Source: Pseudovibrio axinellae
Lineage (GTDB): Bacteria; Pseudomonadota; Alphaproteobacteria; Rhizobiales; Stappiaceae
Assembly: GCF_900110875.1 (NCBI RefSeq)
Contig: NZ_FOFM01000007.1
Coordinates: 186,001-250,000 of the forward strand
Direction of reading: 5' to 3'
DNA: 64,000 bases
Shown in pieces: positions 46,981-55,917 of this stretch. Below the pieces are notes generated by a model that was not told where the DNA came from, did no database searches, and saw only the letters and a program-made list of their open reading frames with translations. A program made the translations under genes and the position numbers. Positions within the stretch are counted from its first letter, which is position 1; each line of letters starts with the position of its first letter.

Positions 46981-48798
46981 CTACTTGTTTTCAGAAACAA
47001 GCGACTTCAAAACTTGCGCGGTGATTTTCTTCACCAATTCATCAGCAGCTAAACGAGCTTTCACCTGTACAGCCCACGCTGCACCAGCCTTTTTCATAGG
47101 CTCAGGCAACGCATCATAGGCTTTCATTGCACCCGAAAGATCGCCCGCTGCTACGCGGGACTCCATCGTGCCCAACAGTTCGTTGGAGCTGGTGCCCTCG
47201 CTATCACTCGGTTTACGAATTGAAACGAGAGACTTGGCACTGGAGAACAAGCGGTCGACAACATCGTCGTTTTCGCTTGTCAGCGAAACTGCACTCATAT
47301 CGCGAGCAACCTTAGCAAAGCCGGCAATCAACTCAGCCGAAGACGGAATACCGTTAGCCGCACCTGCCTTCAATGAAGCCAGCTCTCGCGCATCACTTGG
47401 AAGCACTGTCTCCACAGCGGCCAATTCAGCTTCGTAACTCTCACCAGAATCTACAGCATTGCGAAGAGAAGCGATCGCGATCGCCCGTGCAGCACGTTCC
47501 TGCGCACTTGCTGAACCCAGAGCTTTCGCTAAGCCGTCCACGCGATCGTTTAGCAGCTTATTGGCTTCAGCATCTCTTTGAACAAGAACGTCAACCTTGC
47601 CTTCCAAAGTTTGCTGCTCAGCCGCGAGCTTCCCAATCTGGGCAGCCGTCTCATCAACCTTGGTGCTCACAAGTGCCAGTTGATCACCAAAATCTTTAAG
47701 CTGGACCGGCGCTTCTTTCATGGCCTGAAACTGGTTCTGTAAAACGGCAAGATTGCTTTGTATTGCGCTCAAAACCTGTTCAACATTCTTTTGAGAAGAG
47801 GACGACAGCGTCGCAACCTGTTTGGCAAGTTGATCTTGCGTCCTCTTTAAACTTGCAAGTGCCGCACCATCACCGGCCGTACCACTTGCAATAAAGTCAT
47901 TAAGCTGTTTGATCTCCGCACCCAGCGTCGTAGCTTCCTGTTGCACACGGTTTGTTACACCAGAGATCGCATCCTTGAGCTTTGCGCTGGTTTCTTTCTG
48001 AACGACGTCCAGCTGAGTTGTCAGGTTCTGAATAGTCTCTTTTGCAGCATAACTGTCAGCAGCACGATCTTTGAGCGCAGTAATTTCCTGCTGTAGCTGA
48101 GAGTATTGCCGCTTAGAGCTTTCCAGCAGCGCTTCAATCTCGCTGGTATTTTGTACAGAACCCGCACTCACCATCTGCAACATACCGACCCGATGAAGGC
48201 CCAAACCTGCTCCACCAACAATCAGCGCACCAATAACACCGGCAGCAAGCATCGCACCAAAACCAGCACCTGGCTTAGGTGGACGCGCAGGCTCGTCAGG
48301 GGGAGTACCGCTGCCCTTACCAGATGGCGGCGGTGGTGGTGGCGCTCCAGTTCCTTTAGGCCCAGCCTTGTCAGCCTGACCGTTCCCAGAGCCCTTGGCG
48401 CTAGCAGCTGTGGTTTTATCAGCTGTGGATTGGCCTGTTGCACTGGTCTGAGCAGCCGTTTTAGTATCAGCAGATGGGCGCGCCGACGCGGCAGCGGTCT
48501 TGACGTCAGCTGCAGCCTTTGCATCTGTAGTTGATTGAGCACTAGCTGCGGAAGTTGATTGCCGCTTGCCGGAAGATGGCACAGCACTGGTGCGAGAAGC
48601 GGTTGCTTTTCCTGCTGGCTGTTTGGCGGCACGCTTCACTTTTGATGCAGCAGTCTCAGTTTTGGACACATCTTTCGCGGATAAATCAATTGTCACAGGC
48701 TTTCGGGACCCGCCAGAAAGCGGAGATTTCCGAGAAGGTGTTCCACCACCCGAGCCTGCTCCGGCGGATGTCCCACCTTTTTTGTCTTCAGCAGCCAT
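46981..48798 (-). CDS. alphaproteobacterial Mic60/mitofilin homologue
   Basis: A 605-residue protein with the Mic60 layout: a long alanine/serine/proline-rich N-terminus (1-180), one membrane segment (MLAAGVIGALIVGGAGLGL, about 190), an extended coiled coil (about 215-430) and a conserved C-terminal mitofilin-like domain (about 480-605). In mitochondria Mic60 shapes cristae; the alphaproteobacterial version is linked to intracytoplasmic membranes and envelope contacts. Its place between hemD and hemY is the synteny described for this family. The start at 48798 has AGGAGG 5 nt upstream. Identification rests on architecture and neighbours. Confidence 0.8.
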   Translation of the reverse strand: MAAEDKKGGTSAGAGSGGGTPSRKSPLSGGSRKPVTIDLSAKDVSKTETAASKVKRAAKQPAGKATASRTSAVPSSGKRQSTSAASAQSTTDAKAAADVKTAAASARPSADTKTAAQTSATGQSTADKTTAASAKGSGNGQADKAGPKGTGAPPPPPPSGKGSGTPPDEPARPPKPGAGFGAMLAAGVIGALIVGGAGLGLHRVGMLQMVSAGSVQNTSEIEALLESSKRQYSQLQQEITALKDRAADSYAAKETIQNLTTQLDVVQKETSAKLKDAISGVTNRVQQEATTLGAEIKQLNDFIASGTAGDGAALASLKRTQDQLAKQVATLSSSSQKNVEQVLSAIQSNLAVLQNQFQAMKEAPVQLKDFGDQLALVSTKVDETAAQIGKLAAEQQTLEGKVDVLVQRDAEANKLLNDRVDGLAKALGSASAQERAARAIAIASLRNAVDSGESYEAELAAVETVLPSDARELASLKAGAANGIPSSAELIAGFAKVARDMSAVSLTSENDDVVDRLFSSAKSLVSIRKPSDSEGTSSNELLGTMESRVAAGDLSGAMKAYDALPEPMKKAGAAWAVQVKARLAADELVKKITAQVLKSLVSENK

Positions 48799-48987
48799 CA
48801 AAACCTCCTACAACGGCGCGTTTCAAGCGGATTCCAGCCGCGCCAATTTTAATACGTATGCAATCACTAAGAACCTCACCAATAGGCCCAGCAATCAACA
48901 TAAACACCCTGGAAGCAAGTTGCTATCAGGGAGAATTAGCACCTTGCTAAACAGAGTATGCTCTCACCCAAGGCCAAATCACCACAC

Positions 48988-49698
48988 TCAGCCCTGTAAA
49001 GATGTGAGAAGTTCAAACAAACTCTCCTCGCTAGGCGTTTTGGCTACAAGCACCTCGCCAAACGATGCAGCATGTTCTGCAACTCGCTTAGAAACACATA
49101 ATGCTTTCATAGAGTTAAGAAACACTATGGTTTTTTCAAGATTTGAAACATTGAGAAAAGCTTGAACTGTGCGCGCTGAGTAAAACAACGCACAATCAAC
49201 CCCCCCGGCCTGGAGCTGATCTCGGGTGATCTGAGAAAGCTTTGCAGCAGCAACCATTTGGTAGGTTTCAACCATTCGGCATGCGACGCCCTGCTGCATT
49301 AACCGTCCGGCAAGGTCTCCACTACGATCAACGGCAGCTGGATAAAAGAAGGGACCTTTCAAGTGACTTTCAACAATCAGCTTCGCAAGAGAGTCAACAT
49401 CTCCATGCGCCCTCATAACCCTATGAAAGCCAGCAAACTCAGCAGCTTTCGCAGTCGCGTCCCCGACACAAAAGACAGGGAGCTGTTGTAGCGAGCTGAC
49501 CAAATCATTGAAAACAAGCGCTTCAATTGCTTTCGCACTCGTAACTGCAATCGCTTTTGCGTCTCCAGCCACACCACCACAAAGGGAAAGCGGCTGGAAG
49601 TGCAGCATCGGCTCAATGACAACCTCGTGTCCCATAGCAACCAGTCGCCGCGCAGTTTTATCGGCTTCCGGTTGAGGACGGGTCACGAGTATTTTCAT
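48988..49698 (-). CDS. hemD: uroporphyrinogen-III synthase
   Basis: A 236-residue cytoplasmic enzyme that closes and inverts ring D of hydroxymethylbilane to give uroporphyrinogen III. The sequence is poorly conserved, as usual for HemD, but the opening [19 protein letters not shown] and the AIAVTSAKAIEAL and VFCVGDATAKAA segments are typical. Its ATG shares an A with the hemC stop (TGATG), so the two are translationally coupled. Confidence 0.92.
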   Translation of the reverse strand: MKILVTRPQPEADKTARRLVAMGHEVVIEPMLHFQPLSLCGGVAGDAKAIAVTSAKAIEALVFNDLVSSLQQLPVFCVGDATAKAAEFAGFHRVMRAHGDVDSLAKLIVESHLKGPFFYPAAVDRSGDLAGRLMQQGVACRMVETYQMVAAAKLSQITRDQLQAGGVDCALFYSARTVQAFLNVSNLEKTIVFLNSMKALCVSKRVAEHAASFGEVLVAKTPSEESLFELLTSLQG

Positions 49699-50621
49699 CA
49701 AAGCTCCAGAAAGTTCGGTCCAGATTTCGCTTTAAGCTCTTTTCCAAGCTCACGGCCAAGTTCTTCCGCATCGCTCACCAACCCTTCACCTTCAATAGTG
49801 TGGGTCTGGCTTCCGTCCGGCTTGATAACTTCACCACGGAAGCGAATGCGATCGCCCTCAACATGGGAAAGACCAGCAATTGGTGTCCGGCAGGAACCAT
49901 CCATCTCAGCCAGATAAGCGCGCTCCAACAAAAGGCGGCTCTCGGTCTCTGCATGATGGATCGGCGCAAGAATGCGCGCAGTCTCTTCATCACCAAGACG
50001 CGCCTCAATACCAATCGCGCCCTGCCCGACAGCTGGAAGAAAGTGCTCCACATCCATCAACGAGGTCACAAGATCCCCCTGCCCCAAACGACGCAAGCCA
50101 GCGTAGGCAAGGAAAGTTGCATCAACCACACCTTCATCTAGTTTGCGCAGGCGAGTCTGCAAATTGCCGCGGTACATCACAACATCCAGATCAGGGCGCA
50201 AGCGCTTAATCTGTGCCTGACGACGCAAACTGGAAGATCCAACCACAGCCCCCTGTGGAAGATCCGTGAGTTTTTCCACACTCGGAGAAATAAATGCATC
50301 ACGCACATCTTCTCGAGGAAGGTAAGCAGTCATGCCCAGGCCATCGGGCAAAACTGTTGGCATATCCTTGGAAGAGTGCACAGCCAGATCAATAGACTTA
50401 TCCAGCAAAGCTTCCTCAATTTCCTTTGTGAACAAGCCTTTACCGCCTGCTTCGGAAAGAGGCCTATCTTGAATTTGGTCTCCAGTTGTTTTTATAACAA
50501 CAATCTCGAAGTCATCATCAGTCAGACCGTGTGCCTTCGCGAGACGAGCGCGTGTTTCATGCGCCTGGGCAAGGGCCAGAGCGCTACCACGTGTACCAAT
50601 TCTTATAGGTTTTGTTTGCAA
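49698..50621 (-). CDS. hemC: hydroxymethylbilane synthase (porphobilinogen deaminase)
   Basis: A 307-residue enzyme that polymerises four porphobilinogens in tetrapyrrole synthesis. The dipyrromethane cofactor Cys is in [34 protein letters not shown] and [10 protein letters not shown] are the substrate- and cofactor-binding arginine motifs. The start appears to be a TTG at 50621, since the only nearby ATG is followed by a stop. It heads the hemC-hemD-mic60-hemY series and is divergent from tsaD, with about 120 bp between starts. Confidence 0.95.
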   Translation of the reverse strand: MQTKPIRIGTRGSALALAQAHETRARLAKAHGLTDDDFEIVVIKTTGDQIQDRPLSEAGGKGLFTKEIEEALLDKSIDLAVHSSKDMPTVLPDGLGMTAYLPREDVRDAFISPSVEKLTDLPQGAVVGSSSLRRQAQIKRLRPDLDVVMYRGNLQTRLRKLDEGVVDATFLAYAGLRRLGQGDLVTSLMDVEHFLPAVGQGAIGIEARLGDEETARILAPIHHAETESRLLLERAYLAEMDGSCRTPIAGLSHVEGDRIRFRGEVIKPDGSQTHTIEGEGLVSDAEELGRELGKELKAKSGPNFLEL

Positions 50622-50744
50622 GGATCACATTCCCAATGCTAGGGGCTCATGTTAAATGAGCGACATAAAATCATAGGCCCGCGAAATCAACTGCCCATTA
50701 TGGATAGAAGACCGACAAAAACCATGGGCCAAAGGAGACCAGAC

Positions 50745-51860
50745 TTGCTGACCATCCTCGGCATCGAAACGAGTTGTGACGAAACTGCCGCCGCTGTCCT
50801 TGAGATTGATCAAGATGGCAACTGCGAAATTTTGTCCAACGTGGTGCATTCACAAATCGATGAACACACACCCTTCGGCGGTGTTGTACCAGAGATTGCA
50901 GCGCGCGCCCATATTCAGTTGCTAGATGGGATCGTAGAACAAGCGATGAAGTCAGCAAATATGAGTTGGTCCAACCTTTCAGCGGTTGCAGCAACTGCTG
51001 GCCCCGGCCTTATCGGCGGCGTAATTGTTGGCTTGATGACCGCGAAATCTATTTCCATGGCTATCAATAAGCCATTGATTGCAGTGAATCATTTGGAAGG
51101 CCACGCTCTCACCGCTCGTATGACGGATCAGGTTGAATTCCCATTCCTGCTGCTCCTCGTCTCAGGTGGTCACACCCAGTATCTCCTCGTAAAAGCTCTT
51201 GGGGAATACGAAAGATTGGGCACAACCATTGATGACGCGATTGGTGAAGCGTTTGACAAAACAGCCAAACTGCTCGGCCTGCCTTATCCCGGTGGTCCGG
51301 CTGTAGAAAAAGCTGCAAAACTTGGTGATCCAACCCAATTCAAGCTGCCACGCCCACTTCTTGATCGCCCCGGTCTGGACATGTCATTTGCTGGGTTAAA
51401 GACAGCGGTCCGCACAGCAGCGCTGAAAGAAGAGCCGGTGAGTGAGCAGGTCGTCAACAATCTGTGCGCCTCGTTCCAGGAAGCTGTTGCAGATGTCGTT
51501 GGACAGCGCAGCGCCAGGGCCTTTGATCTTTTCAAGGAACGTTATCCCGGCACCCCTCCAAAGATGGTTATTGCGGGCGGCGTTGCAGCCAATGAGGCAA
51601 TTCGGACCCGCCTCACCGCAGTCGCAGCCGAACATGATGCGGAGCTGATCGCGCCGCCACACAAACTATGTACCGACAACGCAGCTATGATTGCGTGGGC
51701 AGGTGCAGAACGCTTGAAGAAACTAGCAGCAGAAAACCCGGAAATTCTGGAGAAAAGCGGCAAGGGAGACGACATGCATGTGTCCCCTCGCCCCCGCTGG
51801 CCACTGGACAAAATCTCCGAAAGCGTCGTTGGCTTTGGCAAAAAAGGCGCGAAGGTTTAA
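50745..51860 (+). CDS. tsaD: tRNA N6-threonylcarbamoyladenosine transferase
   Basis: A 371-residue ASKHA-fold enzyme that, with TsaB and TsaE, adds threonylcarbamoyl to A37 of ANN-decoding tRNAs. [18 protein letters not shown] opens the domain, VNHLEGH supplies the metal-binding histidines, and [10 protein letters not shown] and [14 protein letters not shown] follow. I choose a TTG at 50745, which has AAAGGAG 8 nt upstream and places the first strand directly at the N-terminus. ATGs at 50724, 50700 and 50649 are alternatives that lack good ribosome binding sites. It is divergent from hemC. Confidence 0.94.
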   Translation: MLTILGIETSCDETAAAVLEIDQDGNCEILSNVVHSQIDEHTPFGGVVPEIAARAHIQLLDGIVEQAMKSANMSWSNLSAVAATAGPGLIGGVIVGLMTAKSISMAINKPLIAVNHLEGHALTARMTDQVEFPFLLLLVSGGHTQYLLVKALGEYERLGTTIDDAIGEAFDKTAKLLGLPYPGGPAVEKAAKLGDPTQFKLPRPLLDRPGLDMSFAGLKTAVRTAALKEEPVSEQVVNNLCASFQEAVADVVGQRSARAFDLFKERYPGTPPKMVIAGGVAANEAIRTRLTAVAAEHDAELIAPPHKLCTDNAAMIAWAGAERLKKLAAENPEILEKSGKGDDMHVSPRPRWPLDKISESVVGFGKKGAKV

Positions 51861-51959
51861 TCAACCCAGCCTTCCTGAAACCGAGGCATGTTGCAAGCTG
51901 CAAAGCCGCAGGTAAAAGCAGTTCTGCTGTTTCCCTGCAACCGCGAACAGCTTCAACTG

Positions 51960-52742
51960 TTACCGTTTGGCGCTGGCTGCTGATCCCGCCAGAAGTCCTC
52001 CATCAATAGTCAGCTCAGCCCCAGTCATATAAGTAGCCTCATCTGAGGCAAGCAACACGGCCAGCGCGGCAATCTCTTCAGGCTGCCCAAATCGTTTCAT
52101 CGGGGTATCCGCAACCAACGCTGCTATCCGCTCTTTTCTGTCCGGCCCATCACCAAACATTGGCTCCCAAATCGGGGTCATAATCGCGGCAGGTTGGATT
52201 GAGTTGCAACGAATATTCCACCCCTGTTCAGCACAGTACAGAGCGACTGTTTTCGTATGATTACGCACAGCTGCCTTCGAGGATGCATAAGCAGCAGCAG
52301 CAGGGATGCCCACCATTCCGGACCGTGACGAAATATTGATAATAGACCCGACTTGTTTCACACGCATTGCGCCAATTGCGTAGCGACAACCAAGAAACAC
52401 ACCATCAAGGTTCACAGCATGAACCGCCCGCCAGTCAGAAAGCGCAGCTTTTTCAGGATCATGCGCACGCATCTCACCTTCAAAACCTGTAATACCTGCA
52501 TTATTCACGAGCACGTCGAGCTCTAAAACCTCTCTGGCAATCGCCTGCCAGTCAGCCTCACTAGATACATCAAGCTGAAAAAATGGCATGTCAAGTGCAC
52601 GGGCTGTTTCACGACCTGCTGCAACATCAATATCGGTGAGAATAACGTTTGCGCCTTCAGCTACAAACATACGGGAGATTGCCTCTCCAATGCCGCGCGC
52701 AGCACCGGTCACAAGGCAAGTTTTGCCTGATAATCTGGGCAT
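51960..52742 (-). CDS. SDR family NAD(P)-dependent oxidoreductase
   Basis: A 260-residue classical short-chain dehydrogenase. The cofactor motif is TGAARGIG, followed by NNAG and the catalytic Ser and Tyr-x3-Lys in [20 protein letters not shown]. Asp at the end of the second strand (LTDIDVAAG) favours NAD over NADP. The C-terminus [11 protein letters not shown] is typical. AAGGA lies before the ATG. The substrate is unknown. It stands alone between tsaD and the repeat element, on the opposite strand. Confidence 0.9.
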   Translation of the reverse strand: MPRLSGKTCLVTGAARGIGEAISRMFVAEGANVILTDIDVAAGRETARALDMPFFQLDVSSEADWQAIAREVLELDVLVNNAGITGFEGEMRAHDPEKAALSDWRAVHAVNLDGVFLGCRYAIGAMRVKQVGSIINISSRSGMVGIPAAAAYASSKAAVRNHTKTVALYCAEQGWNIRCNSIQPAAIMTPIWEPMFGDGPDRKERIAALVADTPMKRFGQPEEIAALAVLLASDEATYMTGAELTIDGGLLAGSAASAKR

Positions 52743-52920
52743 AAAAATCCTTAAGGTGAAATGAAGAAATTATCGGTTCAGGAACCCGAATTACCGGTCA
52801 CGCCTATCCATGTTCCTACCTTCCTCTATTAAGTTGTTTAAGCTAGGCTATTCCAGGGCCAGAAGCAATTTCAGATTTTGCACATTAAAATAACTTATCC
52901 CCCCGGCCAACCACTGCCCT
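52743..52920. other. intergenic DNA before repeat copy A
   Basis: Promoter region of the SDR gene (minus strand). No other feature seen. Confidence 0.5.
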
Positions 52921-53286
52921 ATTCTAAATCCTGTGCTCACGTATTCGGGCAGCTGATGGACCGCCCATCAGTGCGGCGTGGGCTGGGCGGGGCTACCGGG
53001 TGAAGTAACGCATCATCCGGCGGGTTCGTTGAAACACCCCTTGAAAGTCTTTAGTGCAGGGACCAAGCGGAAGCTGGTCACCCGAAGGGCGTCTACACTG
53101 GCAGGCGTTTAGCTATCATCGACTATCGCATTTTCCTCTGGCAAGTGTGTGCATCGTTGACAGTGCCTGCTCCCAGTGCCTTTCGGAGGAGACCTTGTTT
53201 CATACAAAAACGCCCGGGCAAGGCGAGCAGCCAATGCCGAAGAAACTAATTTACTCACAATGCGCAGGCACTGCCTGCTCGCCTTG
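52921..53286 (+). repeat. structured mosaic repeat, copy A
   Basis: Related to the inverted copy at 63414-63843. Module 1 (52921-53103, 183 bp) and module 2 (53168-53242, 75 bp) match copy B without gaps at roughly 90% by hand count. The 64-bp core between them (53104-53167) does not align end to end. Conserved hairpins are CTGATGG/CCATCAG (52953-52959, 52965-52971), CCGGGTGA/TCATCCGG, a GACC-AGC stem with GGAA loop, and CAAGGCGAGCAG/CTGCTCGCCTTG (53219-53230, 53275-53286). Paired base changes between copies support a conserved fold. It lies 170 nt upstream of the NUDIX gene on the same strand. Confidence 0.85.
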
Positions 53287-53456
53287 CTCACACCCGAACT
53301 TTCGGGGCATTCAGTTCCACACTGCAGGTAAAGCCATGCGGTGCTAAAGCGCGTGTCATGCCGCTATTTATGTGCAAACTGCTATAATGCCTTGCTTGCA
53401 ACAAACTCCTGCAAATAACATCTGCCAAATTCAAACAACATTGATTTGATTGATTC

Positions 53457-53939
53457 ATGGTGGAAATGACATTGCAGCCTCGGCACAAAGCCTACGTTTA
53501 TATGACCTGCGGCACACATCTTCTCGTTTTTGACGAACCGGAAACCGACATCGCAGGCACATTGCAGGTGCCAGGTGGAACACTGGATCCGGGCGAAAGC
53601 TATCTGCAAGCTGCCAAACGCGAGTTTGAAGAAGAAACCGGCCTCAGTGTTTCCGGCGCTCTTGAACAGTTCATAGGCCATGATTTCCTATATGACGATG
53701 CTCTCACTTCAGGTCCGGAGCTACACCGCCGCAAATTTTTTCATCTCAAAATTCAGAAAAAAGCAAAGCAGACTTGGGATCATTACGAAATGAGCCCAAA
53801 TGACGGTGGAGATCCTATCCTGTTTCGCTTCTTCTGGGTTGATTTGGCAGATAACGAAACTAAGTCCAAGCTAACAATGCATGGCGGGTTCGATCTCCCA
53901 TTGCAAATGCTTTGCGAACGACTGAACATCACGCAATAA
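53457..53939 (+). CDS. NUDIX hydrolase
   Basis: A 160-residue pyrophosphohydrolase. The Nudix box is exact (G-x5-E-x7-REFEEETGL, in GTLDPGESYLQAAKREFEEE). Members cleave nucleoside diphosphates linked to another moiety; the substrate is not predictable here. An alternative ATG lies three codons in. It is 10 bp upstream of gpsA and probably co-transcribed. A structured repeat lies upstream in the same orientation. Confidence 0.9.
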   Translation: MVEMTLQPRHKAYVYMTCGTHLLVFDEPETDIAGTLQVPGGTLDPGESYLQAAKREFEEETGLSVSGALEQFIGHDFLYDDALTSGPELHRRKFFHLKIQKKAKQTWDHYEMSPNDGGDPILFRFFWVDLADNETKSKLTMHGGFDLPLQMLCERLNITQ

Positions 53940-53949
53940 GGAAAATAAT

Positions 53950-54960
53950 ATGGTCACTGCTCTAAACAAGATTGCTGTACTGGGCGGAGGATCCTGGGGA
54001 ACCGCACTGGCGCTGGCAGCAGCAAGAGCTGGCCGTGAGGTGATGATCTGGGCGCGTGATGCAGAGACCATCAACGCCATAAATACATCCAAGACCAACC
54101 CAAAGTATTTGCCTGGAATCGAGTGGACCGAGCAAATTTCTGCCACGTCTTCTTTAGAGCTGGCAGTCAGCAGCGCAGATGCAATCCTGCTCGTCACACC
54201 AGCGCAAACGACCCGTGTGATGATGGAGGAAATCAAAACCTTCCTCCCTGCAAATACGCCCGTTGTTCTCTGCGCCAAGGGTATTGAGCAATCAACTGGC
54301 AGCTTGCTTTCAGAGGTCATCAAGTCAGTAACAAACAACGCTACTCCGGCAGCACTTTCCGGTCCAAGTTTCGGGCATGATGTTGCCAAAGGGTTGCCAA
54401 CAGCGGTCACCATCGCCGCTGAGGACGGTGCTGTTGCGGACCAGCTTTCTTTCGCCCTCGCTTCCGAGAGCTTTCGACCATATGCAACCGACGACTTAAC
54501 AGGCGTCCAGATCGGTGGGGCACTTAAGAACGTTCTTGCAATCGCATGTGGTGCAGCAATCGGCTACGGCCTTGGCGCCAGCGCACAGGCAGCCCTGACC
54601 GCTCGCGGTTTTGCAGAGCTAACCCGCCTCGGCATGGCGATGAATGCAAGGAGTGAAACGCTCACTGGTTTGTCCGGCCTGGGCGATCTGGTGCTCTGCT
54701 GCTCATCCACCCAATCACGCAATTTCGCATTCGGTCTCAAGATCGGTCAGGGCAGAACACCCGAAGAACTCCTCGCACCAGGCCAGAAGCTTGCAGAAGG
54801 CGCACACTCTGCCAGCATCGCTGTGACTCTGGCTGCAGAACACAGCGTTGACATGCCGATTGCCGAGGCGGTTTCACAAATCCTGACAGGTAAAATCGAC
54901 GTCGCACAGGCCTTGAGCGGCTTAATGACTCGCCCCCTGAAACGAGAGAACCACCCCTAG
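53950..54960 (+). CDS. gpsA: NAD(P)-dependent glycerol-3-phosphate dehydrogenase
   Basis: A 336-residue enzyme reducing dihydroxyacetone phosphate to sn-glycerol 3-phosphate for phospholipid synthesis. The N-terminal nucleotide motif is VLGGGSWGTALAL, the catalytic lysine is in VLCAKGIEQST, and NVLAIACGAAIGYGLG and MGRARTE-like segments (MNARSETLTGLSGLGDLVLC) follow. AAGGA precedes the ATG. It is in a plus-strand run with NUDIX, a YciI-like gene and an EVE-domain gene. Confidence 0.95.
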   Translation: MVTALNKIAVLGGGSWGTALALAAARAGREVMIWARDAETINAINTSKTNPKYLPGIEWTEQISATSSLELAVSSADAILLVTPAQTTRVMMEEIKTFLPANTPVVLCAKGIEQSTGSLLSEVIKSVTNNATPAALSGPSFGHDVAKGLPTAVTIAAEDGAVADQLSFALASESFRPYATDDLTGVQIGGALKNVLAIACGAAIGYGLGASAQAALTARGFAELTRLGMAMNARSETLTGLSGLGDLVLCCSSTQSRNFAFGLKIGQGRTPEELLAPGQKLAEGAHSASIAVTLAAEHSVDMPIAEAVSQILTGKIDVAQALSGLMTRPLKRENHP

Positions 54961-55046
54961 TAGAAACCCTTTAAAGTAATAACTGCCTGATTATCTATCA
55001 AAAAATCAAATGGTTAGGCTAAAAACCTGCGACTGGAGTATCCAAC

Positions 55047-55337
55047 ATGCTGTACGCACTCATCTGCACTGATAAGGCTCATTCTGAAGGCATTCGGCAA
55101 GAGAACCGGCAGAGCCACCTCGAATTTCTAAACGGCCTTGGTACTCGTTTGAAGGCAGCTGGACCTTTTATGTCTGATGACCTGGTATCCCCCACAGGTT
55201 CGCTGGTCTTGGTTGAGGCTGCAAACAGGGAGGAAGCAATGGCTGTCGCAAATGAAGACCCTTATGCACTTGCCGGCCTCTTTGAATCTGTTGAAATCCG
55301 ACCTTGGAACTGGGTACTTAAGAACCCGGAAGCCTAA
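55047..55337 (+). CDS. YciI-like protein
   Basis: A 96-residue ferredoxin-like-fold protein of the YCII family. Conserved elements are YALICTDK at the start, the HLEFLNGLG turn with its histidine, and AVANEDPYALAGLFESVEIRPWN, with the active-site-like Asp-Pro. Function is unknown, although some relatives act as dehydrochlorinase-like enzymes. GGAG is 8 nt before the ATG. A terminator follows at 55371. Confidence 0.9.
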   Translation: MLYALICTDKAHSEGIRQENRQSHLEFLNGLGTRLKAAGPFMSDDLVSPTGSLVLVEAANREEAMAVANEDPYALAGLFESVEIRPWNWVLKNPEA

Positions 55338-55370
55338 ATTTGCTGTAAGTATTACAACATAGCAATCAGG

Positions 55371-55407
55371 GAGCACCCGTCTCACGCTGCAAACAGGTGC
55401 TCTTTTT
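55371..55407 (+). terminator. rho-independent terminator after yciI-like gene
   Basis: GAGCACC (55371-55377) and GGTGCTC (55396-55402) stem with an 18-nt loop and a following T-tract. Confidence 0.75.
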
Positions 55408-55483
55408 AAAAGTATTCCCGAAAAGTGCGTCCGGCTTTCGAGTAGGAATGCGCGTGAAACAAACTGCTTTAAAGGAGGCAAAG

Positions 55484-55912
55484 TTGCAATACTGGCTGTT
55501 CAAATCCGAACCTAACAAGTGGTCTTGGGACCAGCAAAAAGCCAAGGGCGAACAAGGCGAAGAGTGGGACGGCGTACGCAACTATCAAGCCCGTAACTTC
55601 ATGCGCGACATGAAAATTGGCGATCTTGGTTTCTTTTACCACTCCAACATCGGCAAGGAAGTTGTCGGTATCGTAGAAGTCTGCGCCCTCGCCCACTCAG
55701 ATTCCACAACCGATGACCCACGTTGGGAATGTGTAGATATTAAAGCTGTTAAAGGCCTGCCGCAGACAGTTACTCTGGCACAGGTGAAAGCTGAAGAGCG
55801 CCTGCAAGACATGGCACTTGTAACTAGCATGCGTTTGTCAGTGCAGCCAGTAAAGCCGGAAGAATGGGCCATCGTGCTGGAAATGGCCGGCATGGATCCA
55901 TCGCAGGTCTAG
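55484..55912 (+). CDS. EVE domain protein (thymocyte nuclear protein 1-like)
   Basis: A 142-residue EVE/PUA-like protein. YWLFKSEP at the N-terminus, WDGVRNYQARNFMRDMKIGD and the FFYHSN strand are diagnostic. EVE domains bind modified bases in DNA or RNA. The start is a TTG at 55484 with an excellent AAAGGAGG 5 nt upstream; the frame upstream of it (from 55397) is terminator sequence. It is followed 5 nt later by a methyltransferase gene. Confidence 0.9.
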   Translation: MQYWLFKSEPNKWSWDQQKAKGEQGEEWDGVRNYQARNFMRDMKIGDLGFFYHSNIGKEVVGIVEVCALAHSDSTTDDPRWECVDIKAVKGLPQTVTLAQVKAEERLQDMALVTSMRLSVQPVKPEEWAIVLEMAGMDPSQV

Positions 55913-55917
55913 CCACG

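Noticed and set aside
52971-53103. Group II intron 5' end (GTGCG) in copy A
   Set aside because: Copy B reads GTTCG at the same place, no domain V or intron-encoded protein is present, and the conserved hairpin extends upstream of the would-be splice site.
52974-53107. Shared open frame through module 1 of the repeats
   Set aside because: The frame is open in both copies, but the differences fall as hairpin-preserving pairs and often change the amino acid, which fits structure rather than coding.
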